From Histidinibacterium lentulum (GTDB lineage Bacteria; Pseudomonadota; Alphaproteobacteria; Rhodobacterales; Rhodobacteraceae), in NCBI RefSeq assembly GCF_003789055.1, contig NZ_ML119084.1, positions 417,136 through 481,135 on the forward strand: a stretch of 64,000 nt of DNA, written 5' to 3'. Position 1 is the first letter of the stretch; each line of letters starts with the position of its first letter. Positions 42,599 to 52,009 of the stretch are shown piece after piece. A program made the position numbers and the translations under genes. The notes under the pieces were generated by a model. It saw only the letters and a program-made list of their open reading frames with translations. It searched no databases and was not told where the DNA came from.

Positions 42599-43375
42599 CT
42601 AGTTCACCCGCCGCGGCGCCAGCCCGATCGCCTGCCGCTCCTCCTCGAGCCTGAGCGCCGCGCGGGCGAGGTTGTCCCGTGCCACGGCGCCGCCCACGCC
42701 CTCGGGCAGCACCTTCTGCGCCTGCAAGAGGTCGCGCCCCCGCTGCTCCAGACCGATCCGCCGCAGCCCCTTCGCGGCACGCGACCTGGCCGGAACGGCG
42801 AAGCTCGGCTCGTATCCGTCGAGCCGGGCCGCGACCGGCTCGAGCGCCTCGGGATCGCGGACCTCCCCGACCTTGTGCCGGTAGCTCACCCGGTTCGGCA
42901 GGCAGAGCCAGGCCGAAAGCTCCTTCGCCCGCTCGACAAGCTGCACGACGAGGTAATCCGTTCCCTGCACCAGTTCGAAGGTGCAGGACGGCTTCAGCGC
43001 CTCGTAGGGCGAGAGCGGCACGACCTTGCGCGCCACGGGCACGATGCCGCTGATCGCCTTGACCGCCTCGGGCACCGAAACCGCCCCCGTCGCCTCGAGA
43101 AACCGCTCGCCCTGCCGCTTCGCCTTCGCTGGATCGGCCGCCACGGCCCCGCCCTTCAGCACCACGGGCGCGAAGAACACCAGCGCGTTCGCGAGGGGCA
43201 CCGCGCCCTGCTCCGTCACCGGCCCGTGAAAGCGCGCAACCGCACCGTCCCAGGACCACACGACCCGCGTGCGCACCTGCGCCACGACCGGGTCGCGAAG
43301 CACTGCGGCGCCGATGGGCGCAGGGACCGACAGAACGTCGAAAGCGATGCCGTTGATGGTCAGCCGGTCGGCCAT
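42599..43375 (-). CDS. hypothetical protein, 258 aa
   Basis: A soluble protein without signal peptide or membrane segment. It starts MADRLTINGIAFDVLSVPAP and has GPVTEQGAVPLANALVFFAP in the middle, VQGTDYLVVQLVERAKELSA with two cysteines nearby, and a basic C-terminus. Sequence quality and codon use match the neighbours, so it is a real gene, but I do not recognise a family. It lies 60 nt downstream of rlmN on the same strand. Confidence 0.75.
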   Translation of the reverse strand: MADRLTINGIAFDVLSVPAPIGAAVLRDPVVAQVRTRVVWSWDGAVARFHGPVTEQGAVPLANALVFFAPVVLKGGAVAADPAKAKRQGERFLEATGAVSVPEAVKAISGIVPVARKVVPLSPYEALKPSCTFELVQGTDYLVVQLVERAKELSAWLCLPNRVSYRHKVGEVRDPEALEPVAARLDGYEPSFAVPARSRAAKGLRRIGLEQRGRDLLQAQKVLPEGVGGAVARDNLARAALRLEEERQAIGLAPRRVN

Positions 43376-43435
43376 GGCGGTTCCCCTGTCCTCAGGTCCG
43401 AACCCGATACAGCCCCCCGCCCGGAAGAGGAAGCC

Positions 43436-44620
43436 TCAGCCGAGCCCGGTCTCCGCCGCGATCTCCGCCCGGCTCTTCCGCGCCCGCTCGGTCGCGGATT
43501 TCAGCTGTCCGCAGGCCGCCATGATGTCCTCGCCCCTCGGGGTGCGGATCGGCGCGGCATAGCCGGCCTTGTAGACGATGTCGGCAAAGGCCTCGATCCG
43601 CTGCCACTCCGACCGCTCGTAGGGCGCGCCGGGCCATTCGTTGAAGGGGATCAGGTTGATCTTCGCCGGAATGCCCCTCAGCAGCCCCACAAGCCGCCGC
43701 GCATCGGCGTCGGTGTCGTTCACGCCCTTCAGCATCACGTATTCGAAGGTGATCCGCTCGCTGTTGCTGGCCTTCGGATAGGCCTTCAGCGCCTCCAGCA
43801 GCGCCGCGATGTTCCAGCGCTTGTTGATCGGCACCAGCCGGTCGCGCACCTCGTCCGTGGTGGCGTGGAACGAGACGGCGAGCTGGCAGCCGATTTCCGT
43901 GGCGCAGCGCGCGATCTCGGGCACGACGCCGCTCGTCGACAGGGTGATCCGGCGGCGGCTCAGGGCGATCCCCTCACCGTCCATGGCGATCTTCATGGCA
44001 TCCCGCACGTTGTCGAAATTGTAGAGCGGCTCGCCCATCCCCATCAGCACGATGTTCGACAGAAGCCTCGGCCCGCTCTCGCCCGTCCCTTGCCCGGGTT
44101 CCGGCCATTCGCCCAGATCGTCCCGCGCCAGCATGATCTGGCCCACGATCTCGCCTGCGGTCAGGTTCCGCACCAGCTTCTGCGTGCCCGTGTGGCAGAA
44201 GGAACAGGTCAGCGTGCAGCCCACCTGGGAGGAAATGCACAGCGTCCCGCGATCCTCCTCGGGGATGTAGACCACCTCCACCTCGTGCCCGCCCGCGATC
44301 CGCACGAGATACTTGCGCGTCCCGTCCGCCGAGACCTGCCGGCTCACCACCTCGGGCAGCGCGATCTCGAACCGCTCGGCCAGCATCGCGCGATAGGGCT
44401 TGGCGAGGTTCGTCATCTCCGCGAAATCCCGCACGCCCCAGTGATAGACCCACTGCCAGAGCTGGTTGACGCGCATCTTCGCCTGCTTCTCGGGCGTGCC
44501 GGCCTCGATCAGCGCGGCGCGCAGGGCGTCGCGGGTCAGGCCGACGATGTTGACGCGGGCGCCCTCCGGCAGCCTGCGCGGAATCGTCATCACGTCCTGG
44601 GTGATTGGCGCGTCGGTCAT
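43436..44620 (-). CDS. rlmN: dual-specificity RNA methyltransferase RlmN
   Basis: A 394-residue radical SAM enzyme that adds a C2-methyl to A2503 of 23S rRNA and A37 of some tRNAs. The CxxxCxxC cluster is in [33 protein letters not shown] and [20 protein letters not shown] are typical, and the resolving cysteine is near ARCATEIG or [15 protein letters not shown] at 44618-44620 gives the family start; longer upstream readings overlap the IalB genes and are rejected. The tail ([16 protein letters not shown]) is usual. Confidence 0.96.
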   Translation of the reverse strand: MTDAPITQDVMTIPRRLPEGARVNIVGLTRDALRAALIEAGTPEKQAKMRVNQLWQWVYHWGVRDFAEMTNLAKPYRAMLAERFEIALPEVVSRQVSADGTRKYLVRIAGGHEVEVVYIPEEDRGTLCISSQVGCTLTCSFCHTGTQKLVRNLTAGEIVGQIMLARDDLGEWPEPGQGTGESGPRLLSNIVLMGMGEPLYNFDNVRDAMKIAMDGEGIALSRRRITLSTSGVVPEIARCATEIGCQLAVSFHATTDEVRDRLVPINKRWNIAALLEALKAYPKASNSERITFEYVMLKGVNDTDADARRLVGLLRGIPAKINLIPFNEWPGAPYERSEWQRIEAFADIVYKAGYAAPIRTPRGEDIMAACGQLKSATERARKSRAEIAAETGLG

Positions 44621-44724
44621 CGGTCTCTCCACGGGGCCGCCCCCAGTCATCCAGTGCGAAAGGGGCCGCTCCCCGAGCGACCCCTCCCCAATTCCGTCAC
44701 ATATAGGCGAAACCGCCCGCGGCG

Positions 44725-45240
44725 TCACCCCGCGCAGCGCCGCTCCGCCTCTTCCACCGCCGCGGTGAACCCCAGCAGCGAGAAATCGTGCACCACGTTC
44801 GTCCCGCGGTTCGAGAAGGACGACAGCTCCACCTGGGACGCCTGCTTCATCGAGCGGATCAGCGCGGCATCCGCCTCGGGGTTGGCAGGCCAGGCCCATG
44901 TCGCCTCGGTGAAGAGTTCGTGCTCCGCCGAGCCGACCGTGACCTCGATGGTCTGCTCCGTGTCGAAGGTGAAGCCGCCGTGATAGGCCACCTGCCCCTC
45001 GGCGCCCTCCGCCGGGCGGTAGACCACCGTGAGATACGGCGGATCGGTATTGGCCGTCACCTCGGTCCCGTCCCGGAAGTACCGCGCCTCCTGGGGCGAG
45101 GCCATGGCGAAGCACTCCGAGCCGTCCTCGGCAACGTAGACATACCAGTCCGTCTCGACCTCGGGCGTCGCCGCCTCCTGTGCCGCGGCGTTCCCCGCGA
45201 GGAACGCCACCAGGACCGCGCCCGTCAGAACTCTCGTCAT
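44725..45240 (-). CDS. invasion-associated locus B (IalB) family protein
   Basis: A 171-residue exported protein: signal [20 protein letters not shown], then [59 protein letters not shown] and a C-terminus RRCAG. The conserved cysteines and the DWxVY start fit the IalB fold (a small periplasmic beta protein). Role in free-living alphaproteobacteria is unclear. The next gene upstream is a paralogue 17 nt away. Confidence 0.82.
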   Translation of the reverse strand: MTRVLTGAVLVAFLAGNAAAQEAATPEVETDWYVYVAEDGSECFAMASPQEARYFRDGTEVTANTDPPYLTVVYRPAEGAEGQVAYHGGFTFDTEQTIEVTVGSAEHELFTEATWAWPANPEADAALIRSMKQASQVELSSFSNRGTNVVHDFSLLGFTAAVEEAERRCAG

Positions 45241-45256
45241 GCGCCCATTCCCCGTA

Positions 45257-45787
45257 TCAGCCTGCACAGCGGTTCTGTGCCTCTTCCAGCGCGGCCGTGA
45301 AGCCGAGCAGCGAGAACTCGTCGATCGTCACGTTGCCCCGGCCCGACCGGCCACGCACCTCGGCCTCGGCGCCGCGCCGCATCGCCGCCACCAGCCGCGC
45401 GTCGTCCTGCGGCGTCGCGGGCCAGGCCCACTCGCCCTCCGTGAAAAGCTCGAACGTCTCACCGCCGATGGTCATGGTCACGGTGGAGCCGCCCGCAAAA
45501 GGATAGCCGCCGGTAAAGGTCACCTGGCCCTCCACGCCCTGTCCCGGCCGGAAGAAGACGAAGAGCAGGATCTCGCCGCGATTGCCCGACGTGGGATTGC
45601 CGCTCGAATCCACCAGCCGCGTGGATTTCGGAGCCGAGACGCTCCAGCATTCCCGCGGGTTCTGCTCGACGAACACGCTCCAGTCCGTATCTGCGGCGAC
45701 CCGGTTCGTCGACTCCTGCGCGACCGCGCCGGTCGCGGCCAGCAAGGCCGCGGCAAGGAGTCCCTTGCGCATCGCTCCGAAACTCAT
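45257..45787 (-). CDS. invasion-associated locus B (IalB) family protein, paralogue
   Basis: A 176-residue exported protein sharing the pattern of its neighbour: a signal (MRKGLLAAALLAATGAVAQE), DTDWSVFVEQNPRECWSVSA, EGQVTFTGGYPFAGGSTVTM, GEWAWPATPQDDARLVAAMR and a C-terminal NRCAG. The two probably arose by tandem duplication and form a two-gene unit. ATG 45785-45787 is listed; ATG 45770-45772 (MRKG) is a good alternative start. Confidence 0.82.
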   Translation of the reverse strand: MSFGAMRKGLLAAALLAATGAVAQESTNRVAADTDWSVFVEQNPRECWSVSAPKSTRLVDSSGNPTSGNRGEILLFVFFRPGQGVEGQVTFTGGYPFAGGSTVTMTIGGETFELFTEGEWAWPATPQDDARLVAAMRRGAEAEVRGRSGRGNVTIDEFSLLGFTAALEEAQNRCAG

Positions 45788-46048
45788 CGTTCCCGCCTCC
45801 ACGTTCTCTCCGGACCTGTTCCGGTCCGTCCTGTTCCGCCCGCCCCACCGCGATGCGGACCGCACGGCCCCTGCTCGGTGACCCCGCGTCCAGCGCCCGG
45901 CGCGTCTCTTCTTTCCGGCTGGCAGACATCGCTGCAACCCTTTACCGGCCCATGTAGCAGGATTCCGCCGTGGGGCGAAACCCCCGCCCGGTCACGGCCG
46001 CGTGCGGAAAGCCGCTGCAAAACAGGGCGCTAGAACAGGGCGAAATCG

Positions 46049-47020
46049 ATGTCGACTCCGGCAGACCTCGTGGAACTGACGCGCGGCGACCGCCGCGAAT
46101 GCCTGCACCGCGGTCACGCGGTCATCGCCGACGCCTCGGGCGCCGTCCTCGAGGCCTGGGGCGATCCCGGCATCGTCATCTATCCCCGCTCCTCCCTGAA
46201 GCCGATCCAGGCCCTGCCGCTCGCCGAGGCGCTTCCGGATCTTGCCCCGCGCCGCCTCGCCCTCGCCTGCGCCAGCCACGAGGCGGCGCAGGACCACACC
46301 GACCTCGCGGCGGCCTGGCTGACCGCAATGGACCACACCTCCGAGGCGCTGCTCTGCGGCCCCGAGGAGCCCCGCGACCGCCCCGCCCGCGACGCCCTGA
46401 TCCGCGCCCATGGCACGCCGGGCCGGATCCACAACAACTGCTCGGGCAAGCACACGGGCTTCCTGCAGCTGTCCCGCCATCTCGGCGCGGGCCCCGACTA
46501 TTGCGACCCCGCCCACCCCGTGCAGCGGCGCGTCCGCGACGCCCTCGAGGACCTCTGCGGAGAGATCAGTCCCGGCTACGGCATCGACGGCTGCTCGGCG
46601 CCGAATTTCGCGGTCAGCCTCCGGGGCCTCGCCCGGGCCATGGCCCGATTCGCCACTGCCTCCGGCACGGAGGGCCGCGAGGGCGCCATGGTCCGCATCC
46701 GCGAGGCCATGACGGCCCATCCCGAACTGGTGGCCGGCGAAGGCCGCGCCTGCACCGAGCTCATGCGCGCCTGCGCGGGCCGCGCCGCGATCAAGGGCGG
46801 GGCGGAGGGCGTGAACGTGGCGATGCTGCCCGGCCCCGGCCTCGGCATCGCGCTCAAGATCGAGGACGGCGCCGCCCGCGCCTCCGAATGCACCCTCGCC
46901 GCCCTTCTCGTCCGCCTCGGCGCGGCCGACCCCGCCCACCCGGCGGTCGCGGCCCGCCTGGCGCCCGAGTTGCGCAACTGGGCAGGCCTCGCGGTGGGCC
47001 GGATGCGCAGCCTGATCTGA
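46049..47020 (+). CDS. L-asparaginase (asparaginase II / Rhizobium etli type)
   Basis: A 323-residue protein of the DUF-derived Asparaginase_II family, unrelated to E. coli type I/II enzymes. The nucleophile region YPRSSLKPIQALPLAEALPD and the GRIHNNCSGKHTGFLQLSRH segment are diagnostic, and YGIDGCSAPNFAVSLRGLAR carries a further conserved cysteine. It hydrolyses asparagine to aspartate and ammonia, probably in the cytosol. The next gene starts 1 nt after its stop. Confidence 0.9.
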   Translation: MSTPADLVELTRGDRRECLHRGHAVIADASGAVLEAWGDPGIVIYPRSSLKPIQALPLAEALPDLAPRRLALACASHEAAQDHTDLAAAWLTAMDHTSEALLCGPEEPRDRPARDALIRAHGTPGRIHNNCSGKHTGFLQLSRHLGAGPDYCDPAHPVQRRVRDALEDLCGEISPGYGIDGCSAPNFAVSLRGLARAMARFATASGTEGREGAMVRIREAMTAHPELVAGEGRACTELMRACAGRAAIKGGAEGVNVAMLPGPGLGIALKIEDGAARASECTLAALLVRLGAADPAHPAVAARLAPELRNWAGLAVGRMRSLI

Positions 47021-47021
47021 C

Positions 47022-47954
47022 GTGCTCGCGGTCTTTCTCGAAACCCTGCCGTTCTTCGCGCTCATCGCCCTCGGCTACGGGGCGGGCCGCACCGGCTTCT
47101 TCCCCCCCGAGGCCACCGCGTACCTCACGAAGTTCGTCTTCTACTTCGCCCTCTCGGCGATGCTCTTCCGCTTCTCCGCCACCCTCTCCCTCGGCGAGCT
47201 CTGGGACCGCGACTTCGTCTGTGCCTATCTCCTCGGCACGGGAGCGGTCTATCTTCTGGCCACCCTCGTGGCCCTGCTGCGCCGTCGCAGCATGGCCGAG
47301 GCCGCGGTCGAGGCCCAATGCGCAGCCATCGGCAACACCGGCTTTCTCGGCATTCCCATGCTGGCGCTCCTGCTGGGCGAAGCCTCCATCGGCTACAACA
47401 TGATGGTGCTCGCGGTGGACCTCGTGGTCTTCTCCTCGCTGATCGTGATCCTCGTGACGATCTCCCGCGAGGGTCGCCTGCGGCCCCGGGTGCTGGGCAC
47501 CGTCGCCCTCGGCCTCGTGAAGAACCCGATGATCGTGGCCATCGTGGCGGGCCTGGCGGTCTCCGCCCTCGGCTGGACCCTGCCCGCCCCCGCGATGGAC
47601 TTCCTCGTCCTTCTCGGCAACGCCGCCACCCCCGGCGCCCTCTTCGCCATCGGCGCGTCCCTCGCCACGAAATCCGCGGAACGCCTTGCCGTGGCGGGCT
47701 GGCTCACGACCGCGAAGCTCCTGCTCCACCCGGCCGCCGTCGCCCTCTCCGCCCTGTGGTTCTTCGAGGTCGCGCCCTATCCCGCCGCGGTGATGATCGC
47801 CGCCGCCGCCCTTCCCGTGGCGGGCAACATCTACATCCTCGCCCAGCACTACGGCGTCGCCCCCCAGCGTGTCTCCGCCGCGATCCTGCTGTCCACCGCC
47901 CTCTCGATCCTCACCCTGCCCGCGATCATCGCCGGGGTGCTGGCCCTGCCCTGA
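47022..47954 (+). CDS. AEC family transporter
   Basis: A 310-residue membrane protein with about ten helices, typical of the auxin-efflux-carrier family (FALIALGYGAGRTGFFPPEA; CAAIGNTGFLGIPMLALLLG, a conserved broken helix; GALFAIGASLATKSAERLAV). It probably exports organic acids such as malonate or malate. The start is GTG 47022, adjacent to the asparaginase stop, suggesting a two-gene unit. Confidence 0.9.
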   Translation: MLAVFLETLPFFALIALGYGAGRTGFFPPEATAYLTKFVFYFALSAMLFRFSATLSLGELWDRDFVCAYLLGTGAVYLLATLVALLRRRSMAEAAVEAQCAAIGNTGFLGIPMLALLLGEASIGYNMMVLAVDLVVFSSLIVILVTISREGRLRPRVLGTVALGLVKNPMIVAIVAGLAVSALGWTLPAPAMDFLVLLGNAATPGALFAIGASLATKSAERLAVAGWLTTAKLLLHPAAVALSALWFFEVAPYPAAVMIAAAALPVAGNIYILAQHYGVAPQRVSAAILLSTALSILTLPAIIAGVLALP

Positions 47955-47989
47955 GCCCCCGGCCCGCCCCGGGGTTCCCCGCCCCCTCC

Positions 47990-48009
47990 TCATCTGGCCC
48001 GAAATATTC
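47990..48009 (+). repeat. short dispersed repeat, copy 4
   Basis: TCATCTGGCCCGAAATATTC, 2 base differences from the 1150 copy and 1 from the cobN copy, after the AEC transporter gene. It stands 45 nt before the second 53-bp palindromic element. Confidence 0.7.
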
Positions 48010-48054
48010 CCTCGCGCCCTCTCCCCTTGCCCGTCCTGCGGGACACCTCACCCC

Positions 48055-48107
48055 GCGGGACGGCGGGCGGGGCGATGCGCGGCACGCGCGAGCGACGTCC
48101 CGCCGTC
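48055..48107. repeat. 53-bp palindromic repeat, copy 2
   Basis: The same element as at 9865-9917, about 50 of 53 bases identical, in the same orientation. Here the arms extend to GGGACGGCGGG pairing with CCCGCCGTCCC. It lies in the AEC transporter-fghA gap. Confidence 0.75.
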
Positions 48108-48170
48108 CCACCCTTCCGGTCCGCGGTTCCCCGTGCCACTCTCGCCCGGACACCCGGCGACGGAGACACG

Positions 48171-49004
48171 ATGCAGACCCTGTCCGAGACCCGCTGCTTC
48201 GGCCGCACCCAGCATGTCCTCACCCACCGTTCCGAGGCCACGGGGACCGACATGACCTTCGGCCTCTACCTGCCCCCCGGCGCCGCCGCCGCCGCGCCGG
48301 TGCCGCTCCTGTGGTATCTCTCGGGCCTCACCTGCACCCACGAGAACGCCATGGTGAAGGCCGGTGCCCAGGCCCATGCCGCCGAGGCCGGGATCGCGCT
48401 CTGCTTTCCCGACACCTCCCCCCGGGGCGAGGGCGTGGCGGACGACGACGCCTACGATCTCGGCCAGGGTGCCGGCTTCTACGTCGATGCGACCGAGGCG
48501 CCGTGGTCTCCGCACTTCCGCATGAAGAGCTACCTGGCGGGGGAGCTGCCCGCCCTCCTCGCCCGCCACTTTCCGGTCGACCCCGGACGGCAGGGGATCA
48601 CCGGCCATTCCATGGGCGGCCACGGCGCGCTGACGCTGGCCATGACCGACCCGGGCCGCTTCCGCTCGGTCTCCGCCTTCTCGCCCATCTGCAACCCGAC
48701 AGAAAGCGACTGGGGCCGAAAGCAGCTCACCGCCTACCTCGGCCCCGATACCGAGCGCTGGGCGGAGGCCGACGCCACCCGGCTGATGGAGGCGACGGGC
48801 CTCGACATCCCCCTTCTGCTGGACACCGGAACCGCCGACCAGTTCTGGGACCTCCTGGGAACCGAGGCCTTCGCCGCCGCCTGCGCCCGCGCCCGCGCGC
48901 CCGCGCAGATCCGCCTGCAGCCGGGCTACGATCACAGCTATTTCTTCGTCTCCACCTTCATCGCCGACCACATCGCCTTTCACGCAGAGGCGCTCTGGTC
49001 CTGA
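48171..49004 (+). CDS. fghA: S-formylglutathione hydrolase
   Basis: A 277-residue alpha/beta hydrolase that releases formate from S-formylglutathione in glutathione-linked formaldehyde oxidation. The nucleophile serine is in GITGHSMGGHGALTLAM, and the N-terminal LLWYLSGLTCTHENAMVKAG and acid/His parts (LDTGTADQFW; YDHSYFFVSTFI) are conserved. ACGGAGACACG precedes the ATG. Confidence 0.95.
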   Translation: MQTLSETRCFGRTQHVLTHRSEATGTDMTFGLYLPPGAAAAAPVPLLWYLSGLTCTHENAMVKAGAQAHAAEAGIALCFPDTSPRGEGVADDDAYDLGQGAGFYVDATEAPWSPHFRMKSYLAGELPALLARHFPVDPGRQGITGHSMGGHGALTLAMTDPGRFRSVSAFSPICNPTESDWGRKQLTAYLGPDTERWAEADATRLMEATGLDIPLLLDTGTADQFWDLLGTEAFAAACARARAPAQIRLQPGYDHSYFFVSTFIADHIAFHAEALWS

Positions 49005-49020
49005 CCCGGAAGACCCGCCC

Positions 49021-49278
49021 ATGAGGATCTCCCCCGCCGGCCACACGGCCTCTGAACAAGGCTCCGCCGACCGGTTCACCGGCCCGGTCTGCATGGCCGC
49101 CCTCTCCGGGGCCGAAGCCCCCGGCACGGTGCAGGTCAACCCTGCGACCAGCGGGCCGCGTCGGCACGGCGCGCGCCCGGATACCGCCATGTCCCGTGTC
49201 GCGATCGAGGAGGCCGGGGCGGGCGCCGACACGCAACGGCAGGACCAGGTCACCGACGCGGACCGTTCCGCCCCATGA
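49021..49278 (+). pseudogene. cupin (AcHNL-like) gene lacking its metal-binding core
   Basis: An intact 85-codon frame. The first ~45 residues ([37 protein letters not shown]) match the start, and the last ~40 ([29 protein letters not shown]) the end, of the ~130-residue cupin family with ...KGPADWFTGTV... and ...HGAAPTTAMTHLAIQE...VTDEQY. The middle, with the HTH and HWHG metal ligands, is missing, about 45-50 residues, in frame. It overlaps the YaiI-like start by ATGA. Possibly a relic, or a shortened protein kept for coupling. Confidence 0.6.
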
Positions 49279-49727
49279 TCTACGTCGATGCCGATGCCTG
49301 CCCGGTCAAGGCAGAGGTCGAACGCGTGGCCAGCCGCCACGCGACCCCCGTGGTCCTCGTGTCGAACGGCGGCATCCGCCCCTCCCCCAACCCCCTGGTG
49401 GAGATCGTCGTGGTCCCCGAAGGCCCCGACGTGGCCGACAGATGGATCGCCGATCGGGCCGGGCCCGGCGATCTCGTCATCACCTCCGACATCCCTCTCG
49501 CCGCCCGCGCCGTGGCCGCCGGCGCCCTGGTGCTCAAGCCCGACGGCACGGCGCTGACCTCCGCCAACGTCGGCCATGCGCTGGCGAGCCGCGACCTGAT
49601 GACGGACCTGCGCGCCGCCGATCCGTTCCGGCAGGGCTCGGGTCGCGCCTTTTCCCGCGCCGACCGGTCGCGCTTTCTCGACGCGCTGGAACGCACCCTC
49701 CGCAGCCTCGCAAGGACACATCCATGA
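49275..49727 (+). CDS. YaiI/YqxD family protein (DUF188)
   Basis: A 150-residue protein starting [20 protein letters not shown], the family signature, then [20 protein letters not shown] (an acidic metal-site pattern) and a PIN-like fold. The biochemical role is not settled, though a nuclease-like fold is expected. ATG at 49275 overlaps the cupin-relic stop, and its own stop overlaps the HAD gene by ATGA. Confidence 0.9.
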   Translation: MIYVDADACPVKAEVERVASRHATPVVLVSNGGIRPSPNPLVEIVVVPEGPDVADRWIADRAGPGDLVITSDIPLAARAVAAGALVLKPDGTALTSANVGHALASRDLMTDLRAADPFRQGSGRAFSRADRSRFLDALERTLRSLARTHP

Positions 49728-50347
49728 CCGCACCCAAGGCCGTCGTCTTCGACATCGGCAACGTGCTCTTCCACTGGGCGCCAGAAGCCTTCTACGACCG
49801 CGTCCTCGGCCCGGCCGAAAGCGCCCGCCTCTTCGCAGAGGTGCCGCTTCTCGCCATGAACGAGCGCGTCGACAACGGCGCGCCCCTGGACGAGGAGATC
49901 GCCGCCCTCGTGCGCGCCCATCCCGACTGGCACGAGGCCATCGCCACCTGGCAGACGCGCTGGATCGACCTCACCGGCCCGGTGATCGACCGGTCCGTGC
50001 GGCTCCTGCGCGCGCTCCGTCGCAAGGGCGTGCCCGTCTACGCGCTCTCGAACTTCGGCCGCGAGACCTTCGTGATCTCCGAGAGCCACTATCCCTTCCT
50101 CGAGGAATTCGATCACAGGGTGATCTCCGCGCACCATGCTGCCATGAAGCCCGGTGCGCGGATCTACGAGATCCTCGAGACCGAGACCGGCCAGCCACCC
50201 GAGGCGCTGCTCTTCACCGACGACAAGGCCGAGAACGTGGCCGCCGCCGCCGCCCGCGGCTGGCACATCCACCACTTCGACGGCCCCGGGGGCCTCGCCT
50301 CCCGCCTCGTCGCCGCGGGCCTGCTCACCGAGGCGGAGGCCGCCTGA
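49724..50347 (+). CDS. HAD family hydrolase (class IA)
   Basis: A 207-residue HAD-like phosphatase/dehalogenase fold. Motif I is [20 protein letters not shown], motif [13 protein letters not shown], and motif [25 protein letters not shown] with [20 protein letters not shown]. Motif I reads DIG, with the first Asp as nucleophile. Substrate unknown. The 4-nt overlap suggests co-translation with the YaiI-like gene. Confidence 0.9.
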   Translation: MTAPKAVVFDIGNVLFHWAPEAFYDRVLGPAESARLFAEVPLLAMNERVDNGAPLDEEIAALVRAHPDWHEAIATWQTRWIDLTGPVIDRSVRLLRALRRKGVPVYALSNFGRETFVISESHYPFLEEFDHRVISAHHAAMKPGARIYEILETETGQPPEALLFTDDKAENVAAAAARGWHIHHFDGPGGLASRLVAAGLLTEAEAA

Positions 50348-50598
50348 CGCCGCCCCCTGCGGCCGGGCGACGCGGCAAGACGTCCCGCCCGAGGATTCGC
50401 CCCACCGCCCCGGCAGACCGCGGTCGGCCGGGCGCGCCGCCCGCTCTCCTGACCGGGCCGGGTCGCATCGGGCCGGCTTCGCCCGCCCGGTCCGCCCGGG
50501 CCTGCGTCGCGACGGTCCGCCACCCGCTCCCGCCCTTCACTTGCAGCCCATGAGAGTTAGATGTTTGGGCCACTCGCGTTTTCCGGGTATGCGTCTGT

Positions 50599-51426
50599 AT
50601 GCAACGTTTTCAGCCATGGCTCAGGCGATGGGAACTCCGGCCCGACGGTCCGGCGTTCGCCACGCGCCAGTCGGACTTCCTGCCCGTGGTCTGGCGGCGG
50701 CGGGCGGCCATGCTGCGCATCTCCTTCGACCCGGGCAAGCAGACCGGCGCACGGGTGCTCACGTGGTGGCGCGGCGGCGGGGCCGCCGACGTGCTCGCCA
50801 TCGACGGACCCGCGCTCCTCATGGCGCGGGGCGGGCGGGCCGAGGGGCTGATCTGGCGCGCGGTCCAGGACGACGAGGGGACGGTCCGCATCCTCTGCAC
50901 CCTCGCCGCCCGGCTCCACGCGCCGCGCGGCACCGAACGGCCCGCGCCCGGGGGAATCCCCGGTCTTGCCGAGCACTTCCGTCACCTGCTCTCCCAGCGC
51001 GGTCGGGCGAAGTTCCCCCTCGCCGCCAGCCATGCCGAGGCCCTCTTGGCAGAGCCCGACGGCCCCGCCCAGGTCCTCCACGGCGACCTGCATCACACGA
51101 CCGCGCTCCTCTTCGGGCCGGGCGACTGGCGCGCCATCGACCCCCTCGGCCTGGTCGGTGAACGGGCCTTCGATTACGTTCCGATGCTGTTCCAGCCCGA
51201 CCTCGCCGATCCCTCGCAGGAGATCGCGGCGAATCCCGCCACCTTCCGCGACCGCCTCGCCCGGGTCGCCGCCGAAAGCGGGGTCGAGGCCGACCGCCTG
51301 CGCCGCTGGGCCGTGGCCTACGGCGCGCGCGTCTCGCTGGAGGAACACGCCTCCAACGACCCGTCCCGCGCCCGCGCGGACGTGGCGCTGCGGATCGCCG
51401 CCCTCGCCGCCGACACCGCAACCTGA
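50599..51426 (+). CDS. aminoglycoside/hydroxyurea phosphotransferase-like kinase (APH(6)-like)
   Basis: A 275-residue APH-fold protein. The Brenner-type loop is VLHGDLHHTTALLFGPGDWR and the second metal aspartate is in AIDPLGLVGERAFDYVPMLF, both closest to the streptomycin 6-kinase group. The loop has T-T where the usual HGDLHHxN asparagine would be, so the Mg-binding Asn is apparently missing. Whether it phosphorylates an aminoglycoside or a natural metabolite is unknown. It is preceded by a 251-nt gap with no clear promoter. Confidence 0.75.
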   Translation: MQRFQPWLRRWELRPDGPAFATRQSDFLPVVWRRRAAMLRISFDPGKQTGARVLTWWRGGGAADVLAIDGPALLMARGGRAEGLIWRAVQDDEGTVRILCTLAARLHAPRGTERPAPGGIPGLAEHFRHLLSQRGRAKFPLAASHAEALLAEPDGPAQVLHGDLHHTTALLFGPGDWRAIDPLGLVGERAFDYVPMLFQPDLADPSQEIAANPATFRDRLARVAAESGVEADRLRRWAVAYGARVSLEEHASNDPSRARADVALRIAALAADTAT

Positions 51427-51534
51427 CCGCCCTGACGCCGCCATGCGCGAAAAGTCCCGGGTCCGCGGCGGCCGATCCCGCCGTTCCGTCCCGCCCCGCC
51501 GTCTCTCCCGGTGCGATGCCCCGGACCGGCCGCC

Positions 51535-52005
51535 TCAGGCCCGGTGATAGGGTGTCCCCGCAAGGATCGCCGCTGCGCGGTAAAGCTGCTCGGCCAGCAT
51601 CACCCGCGCCAGCATGTGCGGCCAGACCATCGCCCCGAAGGACAGCATCAGGTCGGCCCGCTCCCTGAACCCCGGCGCCACCCCGTCAGCGCCGCCGATG
51701 ACGAAGGCCGCCTCGCCGCGCCCCGCGTCGCGCCAGCCGCCCAGCAGCTCCGCGAACCCGGGCGAGGTCATCCCCCGCCCCCTTTCGTCGAGCACGCAGA
51801 GCGCCGCGCCGCCGGGCACCGCCCGATCCAGCAGCGCCGCCTCCGCCTCGGGACCGCCGCCCTTGCGATCCTCGACCTCCACCAGCCTTGCCGGTCCGAG
51901 GCCCAGGGCCCTCCCGGTGCGGTCGAAACGCAGCAGGTAGTCATCCCACAACGCCTTCTCCGGCCCGGCCCGCTGCCGGCCCACGGCGGCGATGACGACC
52001 TTCAC
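51535..52005 (-). CDS. rlmH: 23S rRNA pseudouridine-1915 N3-methyltransferase
   Basis: A 156-residue SPOUT methyltransferase, exactly the family length, modifying helix 69 of 23S rRNA. The knot region FVIGGADGVAPGFRERADLM and the C-terminal MLAEQLYRAAAILAGTPYHR are diagnostic. The start is GTG at 52003-52005 (VKVVIAAVGRQRAGPEKALW), 4 nt after the rsfS stop. Confidence 0.95.
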   Translation of the reverse strand: MKVVIAAVGRQRAGPEKALWDDYLLRFDRTGRALGLGPARLVEVEDRKGGGPEAEAALLDRAVPGGAALCVLDERGRGMTSPGFAELLGGWRDAGRGEAAFVIGGADGVAPGFRERADLMLSFGAMVWPHMLARVMLAEQLYRAAAILAGTPYHRA

Positions 52006-52009
52006 CGGA

